This document shows positions 42,746 through 56,100 of a stretch of DNA of 64,000 nt, piece after piece; position 1 is the first letter of the stretch, and each line of letters begins with the position of its first letter. A model generated the notes under the pieces. That model saw nothing but the letters and a program-made list of their open reading frames with translations. It searched no databases and was not told the origin of the DNA. The DNA comes from Patiria pectinifera (Eukaryota; Echinodermata; Asteroidea; Valvatida; Asterinidae). The DNA is taken from assembly GCA_029964075.1 (NCBI GenBank), contig CM057148.1, positions 31,985,916 through 32,049,915 on the forward strand, in the 5' to 3' direction. Made by a program: the position numbers and the translations under genes.

Positions 42746-44267
42746 TTAATCCGTCGGTACAGAGATGAGAAAAAGATTAAGTAAAATATGTTTTCCCCAA
42801 GAATTTAACATACCAGCTTTGGTCCGAATGTATTTGTATATATATATTAGAGAGCCGCATACAGAGATCCGCACTGCAATATTAGCGATGCTGACAGCAA
42901 TGATGAACGCTGGGACGAACTCATCGGGGAAACCTTGCGTGGTCTGTCCAGTCTGTTGAAAGGAAATTTATAATTACTCGGTTGTTTTTGTGTGTTAAGA
43001 AATCATTTAACCCTGCCCAGAATAGTTGAAATATTTCAAAAGTATGTTATCCTGCACTTTAATATACCTCAGTTGAAAAGTACTCAATTAATTTCAGCCG
43101 TTATAAACAAAAAAAATACAATCTCAAACGCACGAGCAAACTTCATTGGCAGAATGGAACAGAGGAAGATGGGTTTGTTACGTATTAAAATCATACTCAC
43201 ATTTATCAGGTTGTATGTGATATAGACCGGCTCAATCAAACTTGCTAACGGGATGATAAACACCAGCGGTTTCCATTTTTTGAATAACTGAAAAATATAA
43301 CAGCACCATTTCAATCAACTTTAAGACACTCCTCATACCCGTATAATTGTATTTGTCAGAGTAAATTTATTTCATTTTATTTGTATGGATATTCACATTC
43401 ACTGGAAAAGACACAATAGTATTGACTACTTACAAACAAGAAGCCAATGACACACATAATAGTGGAATACATAACTCCTCCAACCAGCTTCCCGATCTCT
43501 GAATGTGCCAATCCTGTCTCGTCAATCTTCAGGACAAGTGCCACAAACGTTAGCTGCCGGAAAGTATACAGTACAAAAATGAGTCCTGTTTACAGTAAGG
43601 GCATTCAACCTACATATTAAGTAAGTATTCACAATAGAACATTCAGCTAGAACATACAGTACGCAAAATAACCTTGAAAAATCAGATATAACAAACTTGA
43701 CAGATCATTAAAAAAACTGTTATGACCTTATCAAACAATGTAGCATTAAAACAATGTGTAGCATTAAAAGCAAAATAAATGTACAGCATTGAAAGTGAGT
43801 TCAGTGACCTAGTTATTCCGAGTGTGTTTCAAGAGCTAACCCATATTATACAACGCCCGAACAAATTGGTGGGTCGTTGATCACTTGTCACTGAATTATT
43901 CCTCCCAACCCACAACACGACCGCACGGCAAAAACAGAAGGTCCAATCCACGGTAAATGGAATTGCACGGTCACGCTTATGGCGGCTCTGACCAATCATA
44001 TGTATAAAAATCATTGTATAAAACGAATAATGAATTACTCACGTTCGTGCAATGATAAGAATAGGTTAATTCGGTGACAAAAGATTATTCCATATTACAC
44101 TTGGCTTCGCCTTGTGGGATGGAGCATTCCATCTATAACCTCATTAAATTTTTCCTTCCATTTTACTCATAAACACTCTTAAAAAGCACGTATTATTTGT
44201 ATACTTACCTCCAGATGAAGATTCAACAACAACAAACACATCACGAACAGATGTTTGATGTTCTCAT
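42746..44267 (-). CDS. Gene Q-B: four-pass membrane protein, B type
   Basis: Four coding exons on the minus strand: a 44209-44267, b 43434-43553, c 43201-43287, d 42746-42952 ending in TAA. Donors are GAG|GTAAGT, TTT|GTAAGT and AAT|GTGAGT. Acceptors end in GCTAG, GGCAG, TTCAG and AACAG. Exon a starts in phase 1, the others in phase 0. The roughly 157 residues seen give TM1 (LFVMCLLLLNLHLELTFVAL), a loop KIDETG, TM2 (GKLVGGVMYSTIMCVIGFLF), TM3 (LVFIIPLASLIEPVYITYNL) and TM4 (AFIIAVSIANIAVRISVCG) with a basic tail. The layout parallels A-type proteins with shifted introns. An upstream first exon is needed; exon 2 of Q-A has a compatible phase, so splicing A exon 2 to B exon a is conceivable. 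The family is not recognised. Confidence 0.72.
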
Positions 44268-44360
44268 CTAGCAATAGATGACATTCAAAATATAAACAAG
44301 TACTACAACACTAAATGGTACTAAAAAACTGGCATTTATATATTAGGCCAAAAAAAATAA

Positions 44361-45359
44361 GCCTCCAAAACACACCGTGAACAGGATACACCAGAAAGAA
44401 CACTACGAACAAGAGTGGAAATATATTTCACAGTGCTTGAAATTAACAACATGATAGTTTATCAGGATACTGTCTACAATTATATATAAACAAATCGATC
44501 TTAAGGAATGTCACATCACTTGCATCATTTTTGTTAATGCTAAATTGATTGTATTGGTATCATCTTAGGTTTTTGTTCGGAATGAATGTATCAACAAGAA
44601 GATCGGTTTAAAACCCAACTTATTTAATGTATACAAATGTTAGGTTATATGTTCATAAAATTATCTATCTGGGAAATCACTCAAAATGTAACCTTTCCTT
44701 AAACCATTTACCTGGAAATTGCATTGTTTCCTTCAACGGCACTATAGGTTTAAAATGTGTACCTTTAATGAATGATATGTATTACTTATTGTCGCCCGTG
44801 GATTGTATGAGTAGTTAGCGGAAAAAATGTATAATTCATTTCAATGATTAACTTCAATAATATTGATTGAAGTAGTATGTTGCCGGTGTTGTTACTTGTA
44901 TTGTGTGCTGTTGGTCGATGCAATGAAAATGACACGAGGTCACACTTAAAAAATATCATCTGTACAGCATAGGCAAACTTCGATTACCAAATGTGATGAA
45001 TACTCACTCTTTACTCAATTATTCCATCCTATTAAGACGTCCAATTCAAATTTGTAATGGCAAATGCAATTCCGGTAAAAGGTGACGCAGCCAAAATCCT
45101 CTAAATAAATGGCACGACAGTGTATCTGTTAACATTTATTCAAATTTAAGTGTTACTAACCTGATGTTACACCCAAAACGATTGCAAATATAAACTTTGG
45201 TGAATCCAGTGTTTCTTCTGCAAACATCATGGTTGACATCAGAGCCGCTGCATATCCAACGGCGAGGACGGACAGGACGAGAAATAGCCATTCCAATAGA
45301 GACAAGTCAGCGAAGGATTGTCTCTTAAATTTCAAAATGGAAGGCTTGGATTCGTTCTT
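44361..45359 (-). pseudogene. Gene Q-A: A-type membrane protein, truncated
   Basis: Exon 2 is intact at 45161-45359 (199 nt, one codon longer than its relatives, TM1 [19 protein letters not shown], loop MFAEET; donor TCAG|GTTAGT). Exon 3 survives only at 44361-44402 (VFFLVYPVHGVFW), after which the sequence turns to an unrelated A-rich stretch. Exon 4 is absent and exon a of Q-B follows within 100 bases. A deletion has removed the 3' half of the A gene, so exon 2 could only be used by splicing to exon a. Confidence 0.7.
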
Positions 45360-45614
45360 CTGGTAATAAAAAAAATGAGCAAATTGTAGGAGCATAGAAA
45401 AAGTAAAGGATGCAACATCGAACATGGAACTACAGCTATGGGCTGCTACTAATACATCGATATTTTGGGAGTTCTTTAATTCAACGGAACACTTTTCTGG
45501 ATTATTTGTTTATAAAATGAAAATAAATCACAGGAGTTCCTTTATTTAGAAAAAAATTACATGAATCAATTTTCAAAAAAGTCACAATTTTACGTCGTTA
45601 AAGATTGCAATATC

Positions 45615-46252
45615 CAGGGTGTTTAAAAAAAAAAAAGGAAACCGAACTTATCTTGTTGGTTTCTCGGGTATAACTAATTATGTAAGAAAATGGTAGCCAC
45701 CATCTGTTACATAACCGTGTCTTCTTTTTCTTGACACCACGAACTCCATTTTACCGTCACGGATGACTGAGCACCAAGTGATGTTACTGACTTGCCAAAA
45801 ATGGCCTTGTACTACATGCATCATAAGACCAATTGACAGTTTTCAGCATGTTGAAAATAACAAAATCCTGGACGTACATTATCAAAGTCATTCATTCAAT
45901 TGCTAAACATATCAAGGTTTATCACTGTCCCCGTTAACCCCACTCTCCTTTAACATGCCCCCATTCCTTTCAACGCAAATCTCTGCCCTGGTTTTTATTG
46001 TTGTGAACGCATCCCTGATAACGTCTCTTTCTCTGATAACTGTCAATTGGTCTTACTGTGCATATGGGACAAGGGCATTTTTGGCATTTCAGTTACATCA
46101 CTAAGTGCTCAGTCATCGGTAAAATTGAGTTCGTGGTGTCAAGAAAAAGAAGACATGGTTATGTAGCAGATGGTGGTTACCATTTTCCTAAATAATTAGT
46201 GAACCCGAGAAATCAACAAAATCAGCTTCCTTTTTTTTCTTGAAACACCCTG
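45615..46252. mobile_element. Fold-back element with arms of about 230 bp
   Basis: The ends are CAGGGTGTTT and AAACACCCTG. The inverted match continues for about 230 bases on each side (45615-45845, 46020-46252), including TTCTTTTTCTTGACACCACG and its inverse, with moderate divergence. The centre is AT-rich and short. TA-rich flanks hint at a Tc1/mariner-like origin, but the duplication is unclear. Confidence 0.8.
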
Positions 46253-46452
46253 TAGTATAATATATAATATTTTAAAAAAACCAGGAACGGGTACTTTTTT
46301 ACCCAAATTACGATTCAATTGATAAATAAATGCATATATATAAGCATGTAAAGGAATTATTTAGGGTACACATTTCATTTTTAATGTTTCAAAGGTAATC
46401 ATTAAATACACTATTATTTATCTACATACATTCGGCGTCATCGTCTTCTTTG

Positions 46453-46529
46453 TAGATCTGTTTAGGCTCGGTGGTTGCGTTCGATATCTGCATTGGTAAA
46501 CAACAGGAGGTCGTAGGTTTGAGTCTCGA
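46453..46529 (+). tRNA. tRNA-like sequence, block Q copy
   Basis: Same sequence as 17972-18050: TTTAGGCTCGGTGGTTG and B-box-like GGTTTGAGTCTC. Probably an inherited relic, not a working tRNA. Confidence 0.35.
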
Positions 46530-46779
46530 AAACCCTTGTATATTACTGAGTAAACTTAATTTCATACGCCGGTGAAAGTTAAACCGGATACACAATTTTA
46601 TTTTCTGACGCAAATTCCCGTCCTTTAAATCTCCTCTTTAATAATTTAAAGCAATGCATGCACTCGATATGAATGAACGACGCGTTAAAATGATTAGCAA
46701 AATCGAGTTAGCTTTTTATATACAATGTTTATATTGTAAAAGTAACCAGAAACCAAAAACTCATATATCTACTCACCAA

Positions 46780-47060
46780 TTTCCAATATTTAAAAAGTTG
46801 TGAATAAACGTAAAGCAAGTGCTGCAAACCGCTCGTTTTCTTGAACAAAAATTGTAAATGGCGGCTAAAGTAAATATACTCAGTACAATGATAGCACAAA
46901 GGTTATCAAGACTGTCACGTGACAGACGCAGTAAATTATTAATATATTACCTCTAAATAATCTTTGAGATCTGTGCAGTCAGTTTAACCCTTTGAACTTG
47001 ATTCAGTAAACAACTTTGCCTGTTGACACACTTCGTAAACAGCTTTGTTAATGCTCGTCA
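46780..47060 (-). promoter_or_regulatory. 5' region of block Q genes
   Basis: Shared with 60230-60470 and 62590-63050 (words CAATGATAGCRCAAAGG, CAGTTTAACC, TTTGAACTTGATTC). On the minus strand it holds GCCGCCATTTACAA and a GTGAGT donor at about 46786, as expected of a first exon. A perfect TGTCACGTGACA palindrome lies at about 46915. The promoter role is inferred. Confidence 0.4.
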
Positions 47061-48399
47061 ATCCTGAAAAAAATCTGTATTTGCCGGATGAGGCTGTGGG
47101 GACAATGAATCATCTCTTCATGTATTAGGAAATCCAGGCTCAAAAAAGACTTACGGACAATCCATCATAAAAAAAGAAGAAATTATGCATTTTTAAACAG
47201 TTGTATTTGTTTAATTTTAAGCTTCTGTACTCAACGTGTTCAACTTCAAAAACATTACTAAATATTTGACAAATGTTGTACACGTTACCGAAGATGCATG
47301 TATTGGACACAATGCGTTTACTTCAAAACGGTGCAGCTAATTTATTGGCTTATCCGCTTAAAAGCGGAGAACCCAATTTTTTTCAGATTTTTTTCTCCTT
47401 TCCCAAGTCACATAGACTTTTTACACGATGTTTCTCCACACGACTTCTGTCATATGTAAACCACCATAAAACTTGGCATAAGGGAGACCATCACCCAAAG
47501 GCGGTCCGTGAAATAAGAGGTCGTAGGTCATGTGACGCTATTTTAAAAGTGTATATTTTAAGGTCCCAGAGAATTGAGTTCTGATTGAATTCAAACAAAA
47601 ACTTAGGTGTCGTCATGATGAGGTCATTACAGGTCATTTGACGTCCACTAAAAGGTACCTATGTTAAGGTCCTATAGGCCTATCTACGGAACTGTAAGTC
47701 CGATAGGGTTCAACATTGGTCTGTATGCATAACGGAATGTATCATAGGTAACATTGAGAATGTCATATGTTTTTTATTCCTCAGTTTTTGAAGCTTTAAA
47801 GCAATATCTCATCAAAGGAGCATTCTTTTTTTAAGAATCGTTGTTTTAGGTATGTTAGATCTTTGCCATTGGCACAAAAATGTGACACATGTCGACGATG
47901 TTTTCGTGAAGTGACAAAAACCTGCAAAATCGAAACATTTTCGATTTTGAGTTTTGCTGGCCAATAAATTGCACTTGACAAAAAGGAGAATTTGGCTGAG
48001 TTTCAAAACAAAATATTGTTTGATTTCGTGATTACCGCAAACAAACAATTGACAAAATACCTGAAAGCCGTGTTTTTTGTTTTTACGAAGTTACAAAAAC
48101 TTACCTCTTTAGCAGGGCCAGAGGAATAATGCATTTCTCTACACACGCGTTAGGATGGGAGTGGACGCGCACGCCGTGAACGATGTCGATACATGAACAG
48201 ACGCGCGCGCGCTACAATGACGTTCATTATAGAGAATAATTATGTAAGAATAATATCAAATTTACATGCGTTTCTAACAAGTTTCACCCTATAGTAAAAA
48301 CGAAACAAAATATTAAAACCGAAACATAAAGTACTACTGTTAATAATTACTAATAATGAAATTGTTATCTTCAGGCGGAGAAATATATATCAAATTCTA
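47061..48399. other. Spacer between blocks Q and R; no gene
   Basis: 47520-47760 contains one unit related to the CRE array (CATGTGACGCTATTTTAAA, TCATGATGAGGTCATTACAG). The rest is unassigned. A short CG-alternating tract is near 48203. Confidence 0.5.
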
Positions 48400-49276
48400 A
48401 ATTCCTGTATACGAACGTCGGTTAGGACACGCCTCGTCGACCTTTTTAGATGTTAGACACGATAACCTTCATTTCCCTTCCATGAGTTTGGTTTTCTCGT
48501 CATCTTTTCAAGAAAAAAAAAATAGCAAAGTGTAAAATCGGAAAGTTAGAACTGGCCTATCAAAGGCGGATTTTCATTACGGAAGCCGCCTTTTGACATT
48601 CCCTTGGGGAACGTTTTTTTGTGTACCTTTGGTGACTGTTAATGTGCTCTCTGAACCCTTAATGTGATATGAGATAAAGACTAATTGAGCATCAATGTTG
48701 TGTCGTTTGTACTTTTATCTGAATGAAACATTGAAAGCATTTTTTTAACTCGAAGGTTTTAAACCAAACGAGTTTTACATTATATTTATGTGTCATATGC
48801 CAAGGTACCCGTTTACATTTCAGTGAGATATTCCAAAATACTTTGGTTTTGTTTTTGTCCAAAAAAGTGCAATGGTTTTTAACTTGATAATATGATTAGT
48901 TCAAGAGATCCGATGATGTTACCCAACCAAAACTATGGTTTGCAAACCAATGAATGAAGCTTTAATACTGGCATTGTTTTCTCAACAGTTAGTTCATGAA
49001 ATAGTTGGACAGATAGGAGAATTATTTTGGGGAATTGTGCCTTTGATGATACATGCATGGCCTTTCCCACACAGTCAGAGTTTGTCCTAAGAAAAATATG
49101 TGGCTATAAGGCCATCGAAAATTTGTCCTGTAAAAAAATACAGGTAAAATAACAAGCAATGATTGCCATTGTTTGTTATACTACCTATTTGCAATGGCCA
49201 TATTGACGTCTGTAGATACCAGTATGTTTCTTTTTTTTGCCCAAAAGTCATATTCGCACCTCAATTGTATCTTATT

Positions 49277-49947
49277 AAAAGCCGCAGTCACACATTCATG
49301 GCTTGGAGCTGCAATTATTCACGGTTTATAATTCGTGAAAAACCGTGGGAGTACCGTATTTTTCCTTAGTACCTCCGTAATTATCCATCATCTTCATTGG
49401 GTATTCGGTGAGGGGCTAGGGAAGTTTTAAACTGTTCCAAACTTCCGTTATGAATCGTTCGTCACGAAAAGCAATCCGTAGTGCAACCGTGGGACATCCG
49501 TGGGACATCCGTAGGACAAAGGTGCTGATTCGTAGTGCTATTCGTGGCTATTCGTCCATATTGGAGATTCGTAGCTCATTCGTTGTAGAAATCTCTCCGA
49601 ATGTCCAAGGGATATGCCCGGATATGCAAGGATTCTGCAGAGGTTGTACTACGAATATGTATGCTTTATTCGTAGGAGAACCTTGGTCATCCGTGGCCCA
49701 ATCGCAGACAACCGTGGCGTTAACGTCATTATTCTTAGTAATACCGTCCATATTCTTCAACGATCCGTCCATATTCTTGACAAACCGTGGTGTATTCGTA
49801 GAAAAACCTTAGGACCGTCCTAAAACCGTAGTGCATTCTTTGAAAGTCGATTTCTCCACGAAGTTTTACGGCTTTTCGTGATCGATTGATTTTCGGTAAA
49901 CCGTGAAAATGTGTAGCTCCAACCTTGAATTCGTGACTGGGGCTTTA
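49277..49947. mobile_element. TIR element built of dense CCGTGG/TTCGTAG words
   Basis: Inverted ends of about 34 bp (AAAGCCGCAGTCAC ... GTGACTGGGGCTTT). It is absent from the matching place in block Q (about 42590), so it is an insertion. The interior is packed with CCGTGG, CCGTAG and TTCGTAG at short irregular intervals on both strands. No protein frame makes sense. Confidence 0.7.
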
Positions 49948-50140
49948 GGGAGAACTGACGAGAGAACAAATAGTTAGTTTTCCTCTCCTTTGACAACATT
50001 TTATTGGGTTTACAAAGTGGGAGTTTGAGGGATGAGTTTTTTAAACAATTGAAATGAGTTAGTAAACGTGTGAGGAAAAAGGGGAATGAACATTGAAAAG
50101 GCCCCAATAGTTAATTTGTCGGTACATAGATGAGAAAAGA

Positions 50141-53100
50141 TTAGTTTACGATTTTCCACAAGAACCTGTTCATACCAACTTTGGTCCGATAGTGATTGTA
50201 GATCAGAAGGCCGCATACAAAGCTCCTCACTACAAAACTAGCGATGCCGACAACATAGATGAACGATGGGATGACCTCATCGGAGAAACCTTTCCAGTTC
50301 AGTCCAGTCTGTTGAAGGGAAATTCATATTTACCTGTTTTTTTTGTGTGCTAAGAAATTATCCCTAACCAAAATAGTTGAAATATTTCAAAAGCACGTTT
50401 TCCTCAACTTTAATTATACCACAATTGAAAAGCACTAAATTAATTTCGACCGTTATAAAAAAAAAAATACAACCTCAAACGCACGAACAAACTTCATTCA
50501 CAGGATGGAACAGAGGATGATCGATTTGATACAGATTGCGTATGCCATACTCACAACAACCAGGTTGTATGCGATGAAGGCCGCCTCAGCCAAACTTGCC
50601 AACGGGATGACAAATACCAGCGATTCCCATTTTTTGAGTAACTGAAAATATAACCAGCACCATTTCCATCAACCCTGAGACACTCCTCATACCCGCATAA
50701 TAAGATTTATTTCATTTTATTTGTATGGATATTTACATTCACTGGAAACAAAACAATAGTATGGACTACTTACGAACAAGAAGCCAAGAACACACATACT
50801 AATGGAATATAATCCTCCAACCAGCTTCACAATCTCTAAAGGTGTCCATCCTGTCTCGCCAATCTTCAGAACAAATACCACAAACGTCAGCTGCCGAAAA
50901 AGTGTGCAATTATGAGCCCATTTAGAAAAGTAAGAACAGTTAACTTAAACATTAAGTAAGTATTAAACATTAAAGCCAAGCATTAAGTACAGACAAATCA
51001 AGTTTGACATAAAATATCACAATACATTTTTACAGATCAGACCCATACCAAACTTGATAGATCAGAGAAAACTGTACGGACCGGATCGATCCCAGGCGCG
51101 GTTCTAGAACCAATATTTTTGGGGGCTAGCACGGTGGATCCAGAATTTTTTTCAGGGAAGCGTGCTGAAATGTTGACCGGTTATTTTTTTCCAGACACTT
51201 AGGCCTCCAAAAATCAATAGGTGGGGGGAGGGGGGGGGGGGCTCATGCCGTATTTTCAATGGGGAGCGCCAATAAAATCCTAAAATCAATCACACTATAT
51301 TAACTACAAATGCACCCTTGTAAAGACTATTTCTTTAGGGGCAGACCGTTCGCATGTACATCACAATTTTTTTACAAAATTTATTTTGGGGGAGCTAGAC
51401 ACAATTGGGGGGGGGGCCCTACAGCTTCCTCCCCCCCCCCCTTAGAACCGCGCCTGATCGATCCATTTAACATTTTAATAAAAGTGAGAATTAAAAGTGA
51501 GTTTTGTGATTAAGTTCTATCTTGCCAATATGTTTCGAGAGCTAACCCCTATTAACAACACCTGAATAAATCCCCGTCATCTGATTGATAGGTCGTTGAT
51601 CACGTATCATTGAATTGTTCGTTACAACGAAATGAAGAGGAGTTACTATGGTGTTGTATACAACGAATCGTGGATTGTTCACATTCATGTAATGGAAAAT
51701 ATAGGTTCATTCAGTGACAAATGGATGGTTTCATATTGCACTGGGTTTCACCTGGTGGAATGGAACATTCCATCTATCGCATCATGGAATTATTCTCACC
51801 ATTACACTCATTAATATTTATTATTCTCAGACAACACACAAAACCACACAGTGGGAGTTGATTTGACTTTTCTGGCATAGATTTTTTGAGCCGCTAATTT
51901 ATTTCTCCTCGGTCAATGTTTAACTGTATTAAATGTCCGTAAATACGTTAACAAGCTATAACATACCAATAATTACCTATTTGCTAAAAGATATTTGCCT
52001 TAGAAACATTTTAAACAAGCTAAAAACGGGGCACGCTTGCCCCAAATACTTGCCATGCTTGGCATCACTGGGCCCGAAACCTTGGCACGCTTGCCAACCA
52101 TTCACTAGCCCCACCAGAACAAGTGGATGCTAGCCAAAGTGTTTTGTCACATGACTTAAGTATTTGTCACGTGACTTTTATTTATATGCCTATATTGCTC
52201 AAGAAGTTATTTGTAGTTAAAGCACACCGATTTGGTCCACCGCTCGTAGATACGGTTGGCATGCCCCATCAGTACAAATGGGTGCTTGGCGTACTTTTTT
52301 ACAAAGATTAAACACAACTTGTTAAATGTTTAACGTCCAAATTCAAAGGTTTTACTTAAGAACTATTCACCCAACTTGTTTATTTAGTTTGAATTGAGGC
52401 ACTGCCCGTCGCTCCCAGCCAACTTCGCCAAACGCGCAACGCGCGCCCCATGGGACGACAGGCAGTACCCTCACACCCTTACCCCGAAGAGTAGAACCCC
52501 AAAAGAAAAAGACTGAACGAAACAAATACTAGCGCCAGGGTAATACTGGAGTTGTGTATAACTATTACCAACTGAGGATAGAGTGCGAACTGCTACCATT
52601 TTTTTTTTTTTTTTAAAGAGTTAATGTTGCGAACAACATTAATGCTGTAACCTCATCGGCATGCTTGCCACAAATCTTTGGCACTCTTCCTAAACTACAC
52701 AAGCTGCCTCTTTGAAATTTTTGAAAATTAAACATGCAGAATGATAATACACATTACAAAGTTAGGTATTATAATCATACGCCACAACTTGATCATTGGA
52801 TAACGTTGTCAAAAGAGGTAAAACTAATTACAAATGTTGATTAAATACTTTTATATATTTCTCAAACCAATCCTGATCGATATAGATTCAATTGATACAA
52901 AGGGGGAAATGTTAGTGGCTACCTTCTAAGCTGGCCTACAAAGTGGCAAAACCATTCGTGGACAAAAAGAGGACGAAATGTACTATTTTACCGTGGGTAG
53001 ATCTAATCTAAATCAGTAAGGGGAAATATCCCCAACATATCAACCTCCTATTGTGAGTATCACTAACGTGAACTAAACAAATTAGCTATTATTGCTCCTG

Positions 53101-56100
53101 AAAAAGGCGAAAAGCCAGTACGAAACCCATCCTGGTGGAAAAGATCGAAAAATTCCCTTCCGGCCCCCAAATAGGCGACCAAGTTTTCTTTGTAGTTTTT
53201 GGAGCAAAATTATCTGGAGGCATAATTTTTTTTTTTTTTAACTTCTTAATTGTTTATGTTATCTTCCAAAAGTACAATTATTACTTAAATCCCCTTCAAA
53301 CAATGAACTTGTTGAAGTAGCCGTTATTAAATGTAAACAGTCAATGTATAGCTATAGTTAGTCATTTAAACTGTTACCTGAAGATGAGTATTCCGTGTTC
53401 AATGTAAAATAAAATAAAGTACAAAATAGCCAGGACTATGTACAACCTACAACCCAATACAATGACATCAAAAGCATGAATGCACTTTAGAAAAATCCAA
53501 GTTGTAATTTACTTAGCAATATTCATTTCATGTCAAGAAATGTTTCTAACCAGCTTTATCTGTTCCTTGTTTTTGAAGCCCAATTTTTTTTTGAAAAATC
53601 ATAACCAGCAGAAGGCTTAAGTACGGTGCATCAACGTTAACATGACAATGGGAAATATTATTACACTTTAATAATACAGGTAGGCCTACATATGAATAGT
53701 ACAATTAGGCTGCTAAAGATCTGGGTCAAGCACGTAAACGCACAACGTGTGGTTAAATGTATGTGTCTACAGATCATATAACTTAGCGTACACTTTATGT
53801 TGTATTATCCTCCTCAATGCCATCATGCTTTTAAATCGCGTCAACTTAATTGAAATGGATGTCCATAGAATTTAATAGGTCATGGTCAAAGAAGCGTGCC
53901 GCTTTTTCTGTTGACAGCTTTTTTCCTGTTGACAGTTATTTTCCTGATATTTGCCTTTAGGCAACTGTTTATAATCTGGACGCCAAACTGGCCAAATTGC
54001 TGGACGATCAGTACCAACCGAACTTGACAAGATGTCCAACCTTGGAAGACCTCTATGTTGCAAATCTGAAGAGCATTCGATGGTATGAGTCCCGGTCCCA
54101 AACCAATTTGTAGCGTGCGCTATCCCCTGGCATCCTGCAACAGAAAATACTCAAAGCAGCAGCTATCCTTTGCAAACATATCTATCTTTTAAATGTATTC
54201 ATTTATTTTTTTGTTTATGTGTTCGTTAGGTTGTTTGTTTGTTGGGATGTTGGGGTGTTTGTTTTATTTGTTTTGTCAGGGTGTTTGATATCATTATTAT
54301 CATTATTATTATATATGATCTACAGCATCCCACAAATGGGCGACAGGTTTTTTTTTTTTTTTTTTTTTTATTTATTTGGCAAGTCACATCTGGATTTTGG
54401 CAACATGCCATGTGGGGGTGACAAATTGTAGTCACCCTATTGTTAGAACGACCCTTAGGACAAGGAAAGTTTGTGTTGCAAATTATCTAGCTCGAGAAAA
54501 TCACCAAATTTCGTGAAGAAAAGATAAGAGGTAAACTTGGATTAGGTGATAGTTTAGGTTTGTGCACAAGCCTATGGTAAAGTCTCGCTGTTATAGCATT
54601 AGTAGAAATTATTACTATTTAATTATTAAAGTTTGTAGTATAGTATTTCATTATAATTTTAAATGTTAGTATAAATTCCTATGGCTTCACAAGTTGGCCC
54701 AGGTGACAGAAAAGGATGTCAAGCTAAACAGGAGAGAAACTATACCTCGAATGAATAGGTCCCCCTTAATTGTGTGAAAAAGAATCTAGCATTTTGCTGC
54801 AATCATACAAGGTTGGGTTAATTACACATTGTCAAGCGGAGCCTACTGCGTTTTTGGACTCTTTGACCAGGTTCCTTGGGTTAACAATTAACATGCCTTT
54901 TCAAAATAGGTTAAGATAGTGCCCATCCAGTGATCTCAGATCTGCCAACCTGCTCCGAAAGCAGCTGCTCTGACAGACAACGATCATGTCATGTTTGGCT
55001 AAAATCGCAAATTTATGTGGAAGTACCATCTTATCTTAGGAACTGTCAAGATTAATCATGCCAGTGGGGACACTGTCACTCCTCTTCTTCTTCTTCTTCT
55101 TCTTTTTTTTTTTTTTAAATTTGCATTAAAGTGCTGTCTTTACATTTAATTGTGTAGGCCCTACCATTAATATCATCATGATTATGTTTATAACTATGTA
55201 ATTGGCATTACATGCACTGGATAAAAACTGCTCAGGTTGCCCCGCGGTGTTATTATAGGCCCTGGGCCCCTATTTATTGTATTAGGAACCAATGCTGAAA
55301 AATCGGCTCAAATTAGCTGCAGAACAATAACATTTGTCAGACTAGAAATGGTCTGAAAAATTAATTAATTGCCCAGGGCTGTTTTAGCTCTAATATCTTA
55401 TTGGATTTTTTATTTTTTATATTTTTTATATTTATGTGTGTGTTAGTTTATTTATTTATTATTCATTTACTTCTTATTATGTTTTACAGTTACATTTGCA
55501 CTCTCGCCACGATTTGAGACAAATACAAATGAAACAAATGAAATAACTGAATAGGCGCTAGAGCCTAGCCCCTGCTAATTCTTTCATGAATTTTAGTCCT
55601 ATATATGTAAGGAAAACAAAACAAACCCCACTGCATGCCTCAACATGTCGTTATATAGGGCCAACAAAAGCCTATTAATTATATTATTAAACATAAATGG
55701 CTGGCTGCAAAAACAAAACTATTGATAAAATTCAATAATTATTTTTTTTTATAAATAAAATGAAGTAGGGACCAGGTATATCCGTTGAGGGAAACAAGGA
55801 TGTAGGCCTAGGCTTATTAATTATGGCAAACAATTAAGCTACCCAGGTATAAAGTTGACTCAGTAGTCTACCAAAGTTGAGGCCTCGGTGATCAAGTGAT
55901 GCCTAATCGCCATGATTCGCCTTCAGCTTGCAGTGGATAGGCATTTTTACTATCATGACTATCGCGCTTAACGGTCCCCGAATGATCGAATTTGTATCAA
56001 CTCGGCCTAGGCCTATGCCGGCGTCAACACCGATGCCCCGTCTGAGTGATCATGGTGATATTACATTCAATGTGCCGTAAAACTCATCAGACATATTGGA

